Shown: positions 18,856 to 28,655, numbered from the stretch's first letter. The stretch: 64,000 nt of DNA from Azorinus chamasolen (GCA_963576725.1 OY755237.1:67701472-67765471), one strand, 5' to 3'. Numbers and translations: made by a program. The notes: generated from the sequence alone by a model not told the origin.

Positions 18856-21800
18856 GTCAGTATCTTCATAAAGAAATGTTGTAAATTAAACTCTGCTAAT
18901 GCGACCAGCAAGAAGGGGTATAGATAACAGTGGCAAAGGCAGGTGGTAGCTTAATACAGGACGAAAGTTATGCAGAAAGCTCATATAGGAGCTTTCTGCA
19001 TAACTTTCGTCCTGCATTAAGTAACCACCTGCTTATGAAGACAGCCATGTTTGTTCATTAAGTGGTCGCATTAGAGGGGTTTTACTGTATTATTTTCATT
19101 AACCCTTACCCGGCTGTAAAAAAGTAATGTCTCTAAATCCATTCCTTCAAGTAAACGATTTTCACGCCTTTGCAAACTGATTAGACCCAGATCAGCTGGC
19201 TCCTGTAGATGAAATTATATGAAATTATCTAGATCTGACCCTACAGTTTATGTCTAAGCCAAATATTCGCTTGAAACGTTTACCATAACGGATTTAAAAT
19301 AATAAATATTCATAAAATGCACAATTCAGCATAAATGTTCATTAGGGAAAGAATTAATTAAATACGCCATTTCTTTAGAGGAAAACAATGTTCGTCGTGG
19401 ACTAAACTACATAAAACTCCTCTTAACCGGAATTCTAGAAAGGATGGATTCAGATACTTTTAGACAGGTGACTGCTTAATGCAAGATGGACGTCATGCAG
19501 ACCACTACACTCCTAGAAGAGCGTTCTGCATGACTTTCGCACTGCATTAAGTTGCCACCTGCCTCCAAGACAGATATTTATACTAAATGTAATGTCCGGT
19601 TTAGAGGGATTTTACTGTATTGAGTATTGACTATAGTTGCATATGGACTGGGTATTATTTGATACCATCACTAGTGTAACACCTGATTAATCGGTTGTTT
19701 CCATGGGTTATCATTTTAAGATAGACAAGTGGACATAGATTTTACCATATCTACGTGGCATGCAATAAATCTTGACACGAAAACCAGTAAAACGCATTTA
19801 AATTGGACATTCTAATTAGTATAAATGCAGGTCTTTAAGACTGGTGGCAGTTTATTGCAGGGTACATGCCGTACAGAAAGCTCATTCGAGACATTTACGC
19901 ATGACATCCACCCTATATTAATCGGTCATTTGCCTAAACTTTGCCAAATGCTTCTTCGCTAAAAGTCTAATTCAGGGGAAGTATACTGTAATAATATTCA
20001 TTGCAAAATTATCCCTTTTTGTCATGGTGCTGTTTGGACGACTGCGTGTTTCGTATGTGTTGTTTATTGTACTGCGCGGTAATATTTAGGGTATATTTCA
20101 TGAATGTTAACGATACTGAATTATATTGAAACCTCTATAGGGCGGGCAACCACCCAAGAGGAAACCAATGGACAACTTTGACTATTTACTCCATAGATAT
20201 ACTTGATAATGCCTTTGCAAACACAGCAGAGCCAGATTCTTGTAGGAACCGTCTGCTTAGGGTATGCTCTGTTTGCTAATGGTATTATATAGTACCCGTT
20301 CTACAGTTTGTGCCTTAGACAGAAATTACTTTACTAACTTGCCTTAGTTTGATCGAGATAAAATTTCTCGTCACATAATCTGCCATTTCATTAGACATTA
20401 GGCAGTCGTAGCTCTCTATAGCGACCACTTGTTTAATAGTCAACGGCCTTCTTTAAATCAAGTACAGTAAAACCTCTCTATAACGACCACTTAATTACAT
20501 CAATTATTTTGTGTTAAAGGCAGGTGGCTGCTTAAAGCAAGGTGAAAGTAAAACAGAACGCTCCTATAGGGGCGTTCTGTTTTACTTTCACCTTACTTTA
20601 AGTAGCCACCTGCCCTAAACACCAACTAATTAACACAATTTAGTGGTCGTTATAGAGAGGTTTTACTGTAGATAGTCACTACTTAATGAACAACAGTAAT
20701 ACAGAAAGCTCCCATACTTTCATCCTGCATTAAGCTACCACTTGTCTCAAGTTTCTGCATATAGACTGTTTTGAGTGATCACTCCTGAGAAAAAAAAAAC
20801 TACTGAAACCATCAACAACTTCATTTCCACACATTAGACACTTCCTTGTACTTTCTGACGGCTCGAAATGTTATTATAAGTTTAAAGACAGACATCTGTG
20901 TTTGATTTTGCAAAAGTTCTTTATAAATTACATTCACGAAATACATAGACATCCTAAATTATTACTATTATCGTCAGAAGTTCTATTATAAAAAATATGT
21001 TTTAAAATAGTAACACATCAACGTTTGGCTCTGGCTGTTTTGTTTCAGTCATATATGCAAGCGTGAGAAATGCAAGCCACCCAGTTGCCTATATAGGCAA
21101 TGAAGTGGTTTCACGCTAGCTTTTTTCACACCCTTGACAATTTGGCTGAGAAAAATATTACAATATTGAAATATCGATGGTCAGATAAATATGAAGTCTT
21201 ACAATTTAAATTAAAGAAGTTATGATACTATTTTAGCATACGTTTGCTGTTTCATGACTGTAATTCATTGAGCAAGTTTGCAACATCAAATGTAAACGAT
21301 GTCTGCCTTTAAAATGTCTGTCTGATATCCTTATGTATATTGCTGCAGACAGTTTCCCTACACGAAATAGGACAATAAACATGTCAAATCTAGGGATTAA
21401 CCTCTGGACAAAGTGTTTGTGACAGAAAATGCCTTCTTCACCAGTCATTATTTCTCCGTTTCTTTAATTCCCTTTACTTAACCCTTCCCTTCATATAAAC
21501 GTGTTTTCATGCATCTGCGAGCAGAGTAGTCCCAGATCAGATGGGAGCCTATGGGAGCCGTCTGATCAGGGTCTGCTCTGTTTGGTAATGGAATTTGAAA
21601 GAGCTGTTATTTATTTCTAAAATGGATTCAATGTTCCACTTTCCATATTTCATTATAATACTTTTTTCATGAGGTATTTAATTTTAGAATAAGCATAGAG
21701 CAGGCAAAAGGTTATGCTAACACTTTACCTGATAAATTCGCATTTTCAAGCAGTGTAGATACGGATTAGACGGGTTCCTTTAGAATCGGGGTTGGTTCTG

Positions 21801-24800
21801 TTTCCTTATTGGAATTAAATAGATGAGATTCTACAGTTTCTGTCAAAGTAAATAAGCCATGTGCTCAAATGCCATTGTAAAACTTCGCAATGGACATTCC
21901 TAATGCTCATGTAATTAATTCTTACATGGATATTCATCGGGTAACGGGTTAATACACGAAATGAAGATCCAAACTATTTGACGCTGGGTCAATAGTCTCT
22001 CAAACGGTTGAAGGAATCAAGAGTAAGTGAAAACTCCAATATAACGGAGTTTAAGTATATCTCCGTTTTATAGCAGGCTTAAGGTTAAACTACCATATGT
22101 CTTTACACTTTACCCGTTGTTCAATATTCATGAAAGAAACAACAAGCAAGGTTTTAAGCAAGCGTAATATGGCTGCGTAACATGTCTTTAAGCAGGACAA
22201 AAGAAAAAGAGGTAGTAATATTGTTTAGTACTTTCAATTAACAGATACATTAGGAAAACATGATTGTAATGCATAACTTAATAGCAGAAACGGGGGAATG
22301 TTTTAATGAGCCATGATGCATAATACATGTGTATGGCACCAATAATACACGTGTATGAATGATGCATAATACATGTGTATGACACCAATAATACATGTGT
22401 ATGAATGATGCATAATACATGTGTATGACACCAATAATACACGTTACGTCACAGATCAATGTTGTTCATTGACGTAGAAACCATTATCACATTAAGTGAT
22501 GTTCACAAGGCATACAAACTCCCATACTTACAGTCTACATGAAATTATTGGAATAGGTCCACTCAGTGCCCATTAACCTTTTCACTTATATTGTCACCAA
22601 AATAAGAACAGGTTAGTGTTGGATATACATTTAAATGGAAGCAAATTCATGCACAATGGTGAAATATGCAAAATGGTCAAACCACGAGTAAAAGGTCTCA
22701 GCTAAATAACTTTACCAAAGCCAAAATGCAAACAAAGGACTTATATTTTTATGCACAAAATAGTTTTAAACCAAAAGCACTTAAACTAAGGGTGCTAAGA
22801 AAACATGAGACAAAAAAATAAGCTTCCACCGAGATCCAAACCCACGACCTCACATTTCATAAGCCATTGTTATAACCCTTAGACCACGCTGACCGCTATG
22901 ATTTGGAATGTGATTTTAACCAGTTATACCTAATTCACTAGCATTTTCACTGAAACTGGGTCATGGCAGAAAAGAAAGAAATAACCCCGACAAAATAAGT
23001 GTCCTTACTGAGAAAAATATATGAATCAAAATAAATAAAATAAATGAATATATATATAAATAAAAACTTGTCTCTTAGTAAACCATAGTTATTGAAATTA
23101 ATGGCTTTTATAGAAACACAGGAACGCAGAAAGCATGGTCAAAATTCAAAGCCGTATGAGATGGGACTGCTTTCGCAGCCCAATGATATCATTAATATTA
23201 ATTCGCTGAATTTTTATGTGGTAAAATTTGAAAGAAAAATATTTGGTTTGACAAGAACTGTAGAATCAAATATGAATCATGTCAAAAGCAAACAGAGCAG
23301 ACCATGATCAGATGGCTCCCAGACGGCGACATTCAGCTGCAACCTACCTAAAGGCGTGAAAAGGCGATTTTATGAGTGAAAGGGTGAAGCTTTAGATGGG
23401 AGTCGCTGAATATTCAAGTTCAAAGCTGTTTTTGTCATGCTTTGCAGTTGGTCCATTGCGATTTGGTGAAGACGTTCTTGAGTTAGCCAGGTTGCATAAG
23501 CTACGTACTAGAGATAGGTCAAGTCCGAAAGGATGCATTGCTAGGCATCATGTGGCAATTGTGATACCGTACAGAGACAGAAAGAGGCATTTGGACACAC
23601 TGCTCTATAATCTCATTCCTATTCTACAAAGGCAGCAGTTGGACTTCCGGGTATTTGTTGTTGAACAGGTATGATATTCAAGTTTGAATGTTGTGTTTCT
23701 AACGTATTGAGCATATACATTTTTTCAGTGTAAATAAACGCATACGCTGTGTTTCATGTTGATACATCATTACACATCTACAGCCAATCGTTTCGGTCTC
23801 TCATATGAATTTCAGATTATTTGCTCATGTTATTTCCATTTTGCTCTTTACAGTTTCAGTTTACGTACACTGATTTTGTACTAGTCCCTCGATACTAGGC
23901 ATTTCGTTTCCTGTATAAGGCATTTATTACAGGACCATGTAAATTAAAATTTAAAACGTTCACGAGATCGTAGAATCAATATGCAATAGTGTATTTCTCT
24001 GAGGTTACTTCCTATCATTAGGGTTAAATGTTGATGGATACAACTTGATCAAAATAACGAACTGAACTAAACCTAGATTGTTGTTTTATTTGAGTATGTA
24101 TTTAACCAAGTCAATATTATTGAAAACGTTTTACTCCATGAATATTTATGTAAGAAGTACTGCCATCATGAATACTAATTTGTGTACAGTGAAACCCCTC
24201 TAAACCGGACGCTGAATTTAGCATAAATATCGGTCTTGGATACAGGTGGATGCTTGATGCAGGGTGAAAGTCATACAGAAAGCTCCTCTAGGAGCTTTCT
24301 GTATGACTTTCACCCTGCATTAAGCAGCCACCTGTCTAAAAGTATCTAAATTCTCCTACTAGAATTCCGGTTTAGAGGGGTTTTACTGTATTTTATAAAA
24401 TGAGGCATGAGATTCGTCTTTATGAGACTATTTATGAGAGTTTTGTCTTTATTTTTGACCGGAACAACATAATAAATGTAAACGTACATGTAAAGCACGT
24501 CCATATACATAATTACACAGCCTTGCATGTTATAATAAAAATAATGCTGTAGTGGTAATGATGTTTTACCAAGATCAAATGTTTTTTAAATGTAACTTAA
24601 ACAGATAAAGATGCGTACTCAAATACTGAAATCGTCATTTCTCCACCAAACCTTATACTGTGTCTACTCTTCGAGACAAGTCTAAAGAGAGGTCACACTA
24701 TAGGATTTGGCGGTGAAATAAAGGAGCTATTCTTGAAAATATTTAACTTTATGCATCTCATCTTAATCTCTGTTACTAAGTTAATTTCCATCATCAACCC

Positions 24801-25960
24801 GTTGTCTCTTTTGGCCATTTACTCCATGCATATTCATGTAAGAAATCTTAATTAGATTAAATGGTATGATAATACATGAGCAAATGCAGTTTTGGCCATT
24901 GCAGATACTGTAGATCTATTTCATACCAAAGTCTCCTATAAGAGCCGTCTAATCTGGGTTTAATCTGTTTGCAAATGCATAGAAAGGCGTATTATGGAGA
25001 AGTTCTACATGGTCAAACCTTTAATTGTATACAAGTCGTATAAAGACAACACTGTGTTTGTTTTTTGAGCTCAATAAAAGGAAGACCAATAACAATTTCA
25101 CAATAGTACACTTGCATTAAAAGAATTGTTTGATTGAATTCGAAACGTCTCACAATCATTCCTCAACCTTTCATTCTGGATGTAAATACACGTGATAGCT
25201 TAATACACGACAGTAGGTATACAGAAAGCTCATATAGTATTCTTCATTACTTTTATCCTGCATGAAGCAACGGTTTGTTTTTAATCTGAAAACTATTATG
25301 TTAATACACTATGTGGTGGTTTTAACCCTTTACCCCATTAATACGTCTTTCTATGCATTTGCAAGCAGAGAAGACCCAGATCAGGGTCCATGCTTATAAA
25401 GCTTTTAGTTGAGTCTGAATTTCGTTCTCAAGCTTTTGATTGGTCAGATTTGAGTTCTCAAGCTTTTGATTGGTCAGATTTGAGCCAAAGGCTCAAATCT
25501 GACCAATCAAAAACTTGAGAATGAACTCAGACTCAACTAAACGTTTTATAAGCATGGACCCAGGGTATGATCGGGGTATGCTCTTTTAGCTTATGGAATA
25601 GTATAGCTCTGATTCTACAGTTTCTATTGCTGCCTTACCAAAGCAAACTCATGTGTTAATATGCCATTTTAAGAAAATTCATGATGTCACCATTTCTTAC
25701 ATAGATATTCGTGGAGTAAAGGGTTAAGGCGATTCTGTTATGCTTGAACGAATGCTTCGTTTCTTTCAGCACGGCAACGAGACGTTCAACAAAGGTCGAT
25801 TGATGAACGCTGGCTTTATAGAAGCATGGAAGATTGGCGATTTTCACTGTTTTATATTCCACGATGTTGACCTCATTCCCGAGAATGACCAGAATATGTA
25901 CACTTGTCCGCCAGACAACCCTCGTCATATGTCAGTAGCAGTGGACAAATTCAATTATTC
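18156..25960 (+). CDS. B4GALT: beta-1,4-galactosyltransferase-like gene, three exons visible, 3' part missing
   Basis: Joining 18156-18855, 23448-23668 and 25770-25960 gives one open frame of about 370 residues. It has a short cytosolic tail, one membrane anchor, a long stem and the first half of a family 7 glycosyltransferase domain. Such enzymes transfer galactose (in some invertebrate members GalNAc) from the UDP-sugar to terminal GlcNAc in the Golgi lumen, using Mn2+. Seen here: the LVGP entry motif made across intron 1, PYRDRKRHL near 274-282, LQRQQLDF, NETFNKGRLMNAGF and HDVDLIPENDQNMY with D339 and D341. Not seen: the GWGGEDDD-type acceptor block and the C-terminus, which I could not find up to 64000. 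The paralogue and donor specificity cannot be decided. All three exon borders lie close to MITEs. Confidence 0.9.
18882..19089. mobile_element. T4 MITE just inside intron 1
   Basis: The left end is decayed (TAAATTAAACTCTGCTAATG), the right end GAGGGGTTTTACTGTA. Near-perfect palindrome around GCTCATATAGGAGC. It begins about 26 bp after the exon 1 donor. Confidence 0.8.
19099..19357 (+). mobile_element. P1 MITE, one-armed
   Basis: TTAACCCTTACCCGG to GGGAAAGAATTAA. The left hairpin arm AACTGATTAGACCCAGATCA is present up to GGCTCCTGTAG; the right arm is missing. Confidence 0.65.
19408..19619. mobile_element. T1 MITE
   Basis: TACATAAAACTCCTCTTAAC to GAGGGATTTTACTGTA. The core palindrome is moderately mutated (GAAGAGCGTTCTGCATGAC). 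Confidence 0.75.
19784..19990. mobile_element. T1/T8-like MITE, degenerate
   Basis: CCAGTAAAACGCATTTAAAT to GGGGAAGTATACTGTA. The core GGTGGCAGTTTATTGCAGGG / CACCCTATATTAATCGGTC is weakly paired. Confidence 0.6.
20190..20300 (+). repeat. P1 remnant
   Basis: CTTTGCAAACACAGCAGAGC ... TAGGGTATGCTCTGTTTGC. Confidence 0.5.
20463..20670. mobile_element. T2 MITE, full length
   Basis: TACAGTAAAACCTCTCTATA to GAGAGGTTTTACTGTA. A spacerless palindrome around GCTCCTATAGGGGC with arms GGTGGCTGCTTAAAGCAAGG and GTGAAAGTAAAACAGAACG. The arms fully agree at the GGCTGC position that is mismatched in T1 and T3. A T-core fragment follows at 20673-20750. Confidence 0.88.
20760..21470. other. mostly empty intron stretch with a small hairpin
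   Basis: 21058-21121 is an imperfect inverted repeat (AGCGTGAGAAATGC ... GGTTTCACGCT) around GCCTATATAGGC that matches no other family here. Nothing else is recognised. Confidence 0.5.
21478..21715 (+). mobile_element. P1 MITE
   Basis: TTAACCCTTCCCTTC to GGCAAAAGGTTAT. Hairpin GCAGAGTAGTCCCAGATCAG / CTGATCAGGGTCTGCTCTG. Confidence 0.75.
21717..21952 (+). mobile_element. P1 MITE, degenerate
   Basis: CTAACACTTTACC to GTAACGGGTTAA. Hairpin arms strongly mutated (AGCAGTGTAGATACGGATTA). A P6 fragment (GATCCAAACTATTTGACGC, CTCTCAAACGGTTGAAGG) follows at 21949-22030. Confidence 0.6.
22312..22445. repeat. ~46-bp minisatellite, about three units
   Basis: Alternating GATGCATAATACATGTGTAT and CACCAATAATACACGTGTAT. 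The CATGTGTATG motif makes each unit locally palindromic. Confidence 0.8.
22822..22896 (-). repeat. tRNA-derived SINE head (or tRNA-like pseudogene)
   Basis: Read on the minus strand it begins GGTCAGCGTGGTCTAAGGG, resembling a pol III A box region, and then has GTCGTGGGTTTGGATCTCGG, close to a B box (GGTTCGAATCC) with changes. No intact cloverleaf or anticodon arm can be drawn with confidence, so a SINE fits better than a tRNA gene. Confidence 0.5.
23225..23388 (-). mobile_element. P1 remnant beside exon 2
   Basis: AAGCAAACAGAGCAGACCAT is followed by an unrelated piece (CATTCAGCTGCAACCTACC, T-core-like) and then GGCGTGAAAAGGCGATTTTA with GAAAGGGTGAA. It ends about 60 bp before the exon 2 acceptor. 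Confidence 0.55.
23448..23668 (+). CDS. B4GALT: B4GALT-like exon 2: start of catalytic domain
   Basis: The acceptor is TGCTTTGCAG ending at 23447, the donor GTATGA at 23669. The exon completes codon 234 (Val) and encodes residues 235-307. The joined motif PPALVGPL is the family's conserved entry to the catalytic domain. C263 in KGCIARHHVAIVIPYR matches the Cys of the usual luminal disulfide, with C226 of exon 1 a possible partner. PYRDRKRHL is the counterpart of the PFRNRxxHL donor-nucleotide loop, and LQRQQLDFRVFVVEQ is the strand leading into the sugar-binding region. The intron phase is 0. Confidence 0.93.
23669..24128. other. intron 2, no repeat recognised
   Basis: Ordinary AT-rich intron sequence directly after the exon 2 donor. 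Confidence 0.5.
24129..24184 (-). repeat. P1 fragment flanking T1
   Basis: TTTTACTCCATGAATATTTA with GTACTGCCATCATGAATAC, typical of the distal P1 arm. The hairpin half is not visible on the other side of the T1. Confidence 0.5.
24185..24390. mobile_element. T1 MITE, full length
   Basis: TACAGTGAAACCCCTCTAAA to GAGGGGTTTTACTGTA. Nearly identical to 9398-9605 apart from a few changes such as GGTGGATGCTTGATGC, suggesting a close common source. Confidence 0.88.
24600..24773. mobile_element. H1 palindromic element with shortened core
   Basis: AGATAAAGATGCGTACTCAA and CTCCACCAAACCTTATACTG on the left, CACACTATAGGATTTGGCGG on the right. The central stem is largely deleted. Confidence 0.65.
24826..25000 (-). 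mobile_element. P1 MITE, one-armed
   Basis: TTTACTCCATGCATATTCAT to GCGTATTATGGAG. Only AGAGCCGTCTAATCTGGGTT, the right arm of the hairpin, remains. A T-core fragment lies at 25184-25275. Confidence 0.55.
25322..25727 (+). mobile_element. P1 MITE interrupted by the H2 palindrome
   Basis: TTAACCCTTTACCCC to GTAAAGGGTTAA. The hairpin arm AGCAGAGAAGACCCAGATCA stops and resumes after H2 as TATGATCGGGGTATGCTCTT. It ends 42 bp upstream of exon 3. Confidence 0.75.
25384..25561. repeat. H2 long palindrome with one-arm duplication
   Basis: GGGTCCATGCTTATAAAGC to GCTTATAAAACGT-like complement and GCATGGACCC. The block TTCTCAAGCTTTTGATTGGT with CAGATTTGAG occurs twice in the left arm and once in the right. 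Related copies lie at 39715-39892 and 54379-54556. Confidence 0.85.
25770..25960 (+). CDS. B4GALT: B4GALT-like exon 3: DVD metal-site exon
   Basis: The acceptor is GTTTCTTTCAG ending at 25769, the donor GTAAGT at 25961. The exon encodes residues 308-370 plus two bases of codon 371. HGNETFNKGRLMNAGF is the family's FNRAKLLNVGF-like segment. HDVDLIPENDQNMYTC contains the Asp-Val-Asp that binds Mn2+ with the UDP-sugar (D339, D341). PRHMSVAVDKFNY is the conserved strand before the acceptor-binding half. N310-E-T is a potential N-glycosylation sequon. The phase 2 donor requires a downstream exon, expected to start with the LPY..FGG-like stretch; none was seen. Confidence 0.94.
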
Positions 25961-25994
25961 GTAAGTATATACATAAATAATACTAAACGACTCC

Positions 25995-26070
25995 CATTGA
26001 CACGTATTGCAAACAGTCTGTTTTTCAGATCAGACACAACAGTAAGTCGGTGTCTGACCAAGACTGATTA
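25995..26070. repeat. P2-like remnant in intron 3
   Basis: GTATTGCAAACAGTCTG ... GTCGGTGTCTGACCAAGACT. Confidence 0.4.
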
Positions 26071-26130
26071 TGATATGTACTAATGAATTGATCATTCTTC
26101 AAAAATGTAGAATACAAAACTCTGAATACA

Positions 26131-26551
26131 TACAGTATAACCTGTCTTAAGTGGCGTTCATTTATTGAGCATATGAGTGTGTAAAAAATCAGGTGGTTTC
26201 TTATTGTAGGCGAAACATAATTTTTGCCTGCATTATTAACCCTTTCTCTTATGTAAGCGCATTTTGACGCATCTTTAAACAGAGTACACTCAGATCAGAC
26301 GGCTGCAATAGGAGCCGTCTGATCAGGGTCTGCTCTGTTTGCTAATGGTGTAATATAGATCTGATTCCACAGCTTCTGTCTGAGCTGATATCCTGTGTTC
26401 ATATGCCATTATAAAAATAATCTTATCCAAATTCATGACACCATTATTTCCTACATGAATATTTATCAAGGAAAGATTTAAGCTAACGCCTGTATTACAT
26501 ACCCATAATTAGATCTCTTTTTGATGGCGACGTAAGACAGGTTCTGTTGTA
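26131..26551. mobile_element. T5 MITE hosting a P1
   Basis: TACAGTATAACCTGTCTTAA with CAGGTGGTTTCTTATTGTAG on the left, GCTAACGCCTGTATTACATA and GGCGACGTAAGACAGG on the right. The P1 sits in the CTGCATTA arm. Confidence 0.75.
26236..26481 (+). mobile_element. P1 MITE nested in T5
   Basis: TTAACCCTTTCTCTTATG to GGAAAGATTTAA. Hairpin AACAGAGTACACTCAGATCA / CTGATCAGGGTCTGCTCTG. Confidence 0.8.
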
Positions 26552-26609
26552 TAGCATAACAAACTGACGAAGAGATTGATCCGAATCCCGTTCGCAATTG
26601 AAAGCAGCT

Positions 26610-26715
26610 TGGATCAAGATGAGACATCGAGTAACTGGACGCCTCATCATCATCCAAGTTGTTCACTCGGTCATTATTTCCTCCAAAGCTTGAACGAATC
26701 ATAAGTATGTTAAAC
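26610..26715. mobile_element. P6 (P2-related) remnant
   Basis: AAGCAGCTTGGATCAAGATG ... GCCTCATCATCATCCAAGT, followed by TCCAAAGCTTGAACGAATC. Confidence 0.55.
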
Positions 26716-26837
26716 ATTCAAATACCGGTGCTTTAGCATGTACCATTTGTATAGGAGGATAAGGGTTATGAAATTTGAAGCAGATGGTTCAAGGACAATG
26801 GTTACACAATAGCAGGCGAAGGCGTACCACATTAGCA

Positions 26838-27004
26838 GAGGTCCAGATAAGATGCGTAAATTAAAACATTTTCAAGAATAGTTTCTTTATTTCTCCACCA
26901 AACCCTATGTTGTGACTTTTTAGAATCGTCTTGAAGAGAGGGTTTGGTGAAGACAATTAATAATGATATTTAGTGTTTGAGTACGCGCTTTTATCTGTAG
27001 CTCT
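26838..27004. mobile_element. H1 palindromic element, core shortened
   Basis: GAGGTCCAGATAAGATGCGT to TTTATCTGTAGCTCTG. The outer arms are intact; the central stem is reduced to TTTTTAGAATCGTCTTGAAG. Confidence 0.7.
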
Positions 27005-27072
27005 GACAACAGTCATACAGTAATGGAGTATTTATAATCATACTGTTACGGTGTTCATATAGATATTGGTTT

Positions 27073-27508
27073 AAACTTTTACCTGATAGAGACACCATTA
27101 ACGCCTTTACTAACTGAGTAGATCCCGATCAGATGGATCCTGTAGGAGCCGTCTAATAAGGGTCTACTAGGTTGCTTACAGAACTACAGTAAAACCTCGA
27201 TTATTCGAATTTTCGTTATAGAAGAATTTAGACCCTTTTAGGCAGGTGGCTGCTTAATGCATGGTGAAAGTCATGCAGAAAGCTCCTAGAGGAGCTTTCT
27301 GCATGACTTTCACCATGCATTAAGTTGCCACCTGTCTTAAAGATCGATAATAATACGTATTTTAGTCTTCGGATAATCGAGGTTTTACTGTATATAGATC
27401 TGAGTGTACACTTTCTGTCATGACCAAACTGTTAAAAATAAAATGCATGCAATGAATATTTATGATGCCAGTATGGTTTACATGTATATTCAGGAGGCAA
27501 AGAGTCAC
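27073..27508 (+). mobile_element. P1 MITE interrupted by T3
   Basis: CTTTTACCTGATAG with AACTGAGTAGATCCCGATCA / TAATAAGGGTCTACTAGG, then the T3, then TATAGATCTGAGTGTACAC and GGAGGCAAAGAGTCAC. Confidence 0.65.
27185..27392. mobile_element. T3 MITE nested in P1
   Basis: TACAGTAAAACCTCGATTAT to CGAGGTTTTACTGTA. Full palindrome around GCTCCTAGAGGAGC. Confidence 0.88.
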
Positions 27509-27859
27509 TGTTTTATATAATTTGGTAATCATGTACATGTTTTATTTGATGTTTTTTATTTGATGTGGTAGATATTATAGTTGATGTGTTTAATTTCTCA
27601 TGGCCTTTTTTGCACGTTATTTGTGATACTTCCATCAGACAATAGCTTCGTCACATCCACCAGACATTAGCTTTGGCGTCTGGTGCAAACGGTACCCAAG
27701 CGATTAGCATATTTCGTAATCAAATATAATCACGAATATATGTTTTATCTCTTTTGGCGTCAAATAATTCCCCAATCTGCAACCTTGATCGTCCGCTTTA
27801 AGTTTCGGAGAATAATTTCCTCCAATTTATTTTCTAAACCTAGGTGTACTTTGAAAATG

Positions 27860-28054
27860 TTTGGATCCTGATGAGATGGCAGGTTACTCGGTGTCTAATC
27901 TGGATCCAAACTATTTACAAAGGTAATCACACAGTGTCCAGCTGCAGCAACTACTCGATCAAAAGTTTCTCAAATGTTATGTTTAAGTAAATAACTATGT
28001 AGCATATCAGATTTTGAGCAGTCATCATTTTTTCCCACACGCTAAGGGTTAATA
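27860..28054. mobile_element. P2/P6 element
   Basis: TTTGGATCCTGATGAGATGG / GTGTCTAATCTGGATCCAAA, then TCAAAAGTTTCTCAAATG and GCTAAGGGTTAA. The left terminus is not clear. Confidence 0.55.
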
Positions 28055-28084
28055 CGTTAAGTGTAAAGCTAGACTGATTATATA

Positions 28085-28245
28085 TAATAACTCGATACTA
28101 CACTTTTAGTAAAGAGAGATGTATGTCTTTGTAGGCAGGTGGCTGCTTAATGCTGGGTAAAAGTCATGCAGAAATAGTTTTTCACACTGCCTTAAGCTGC
28201 CAGTTGTCTTAAAGATCGATAACGATAACTGTGGGACCGAAATAA
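28085..28245. mobile_element. T6-like degenerate element
   Basis: AACTCGATACTACACTTTTA with GGCAGGTGGCTGCTTAATGC and CTTAAGCTGCCAGTTGTC. The termini are decayed. Confidence 0.5.
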
Positions 28246-28494
28246 TTAAATGTAGCCAGACACATTCAACTGACGAATGTGTCTTCTCACAGAACGGTGT
28301 CAGACGTGGGATATTTTGCAGTCGGCTCAGATGAAAGAAATAGACAAGATTTCCTCTGCCGTATTTGTAATAACTGACTGTCACGGAATAAGATCTACAG
28401 CCAATTTATCGTTTATGCAGTAAATGAGCTGGCATACAGACATACAAACAGTCAGACCAAAAACAAATGCTCCAGGGCTCAGTATCATTATCGA

Positions 28495-28655
28495 TATTGA
28501 AGACATGTGACAGCCTAATGCTTGGTATAAGTCATGCAGAAAGTTCCTTTGTGGGCTTCCGACATGACTTTCACGCTACATTCAGCTGCAACCTGCCTAT
28601 AACATTATCAGTTCTTCTTTACTAAAGGTTCTGAATAAGGTACGTAAGTTTTACT
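28495..28655. mobile_element. T8-like degenerate element
   Basis: GACAGCCTAATGCTTGGTAT ... CTACATTCAGCTGCAACC, ending TTCTTCTTTACTAAAGGTTC. Confidence 0.5.

Noticed and set aside
18856..18884. Reading exon 1 through to the stop as a complete 242-residue protein
   Set aside because: The GTCAGT donor joins in phase to exon 2 and restores the conserved LVGP motif; the read-through adds only intron-encoded residues.
22312..22445. CRISPR-like array
   Set aside because: The units are contiguous without distinct spacers and the genome is eukaryotic; it is a minisatellite.
25656..25928. 90-codon minus-strand frame
   Set aside because: It is antisense to exon 3, which has clear family motifs and splice sites on the plus strand.
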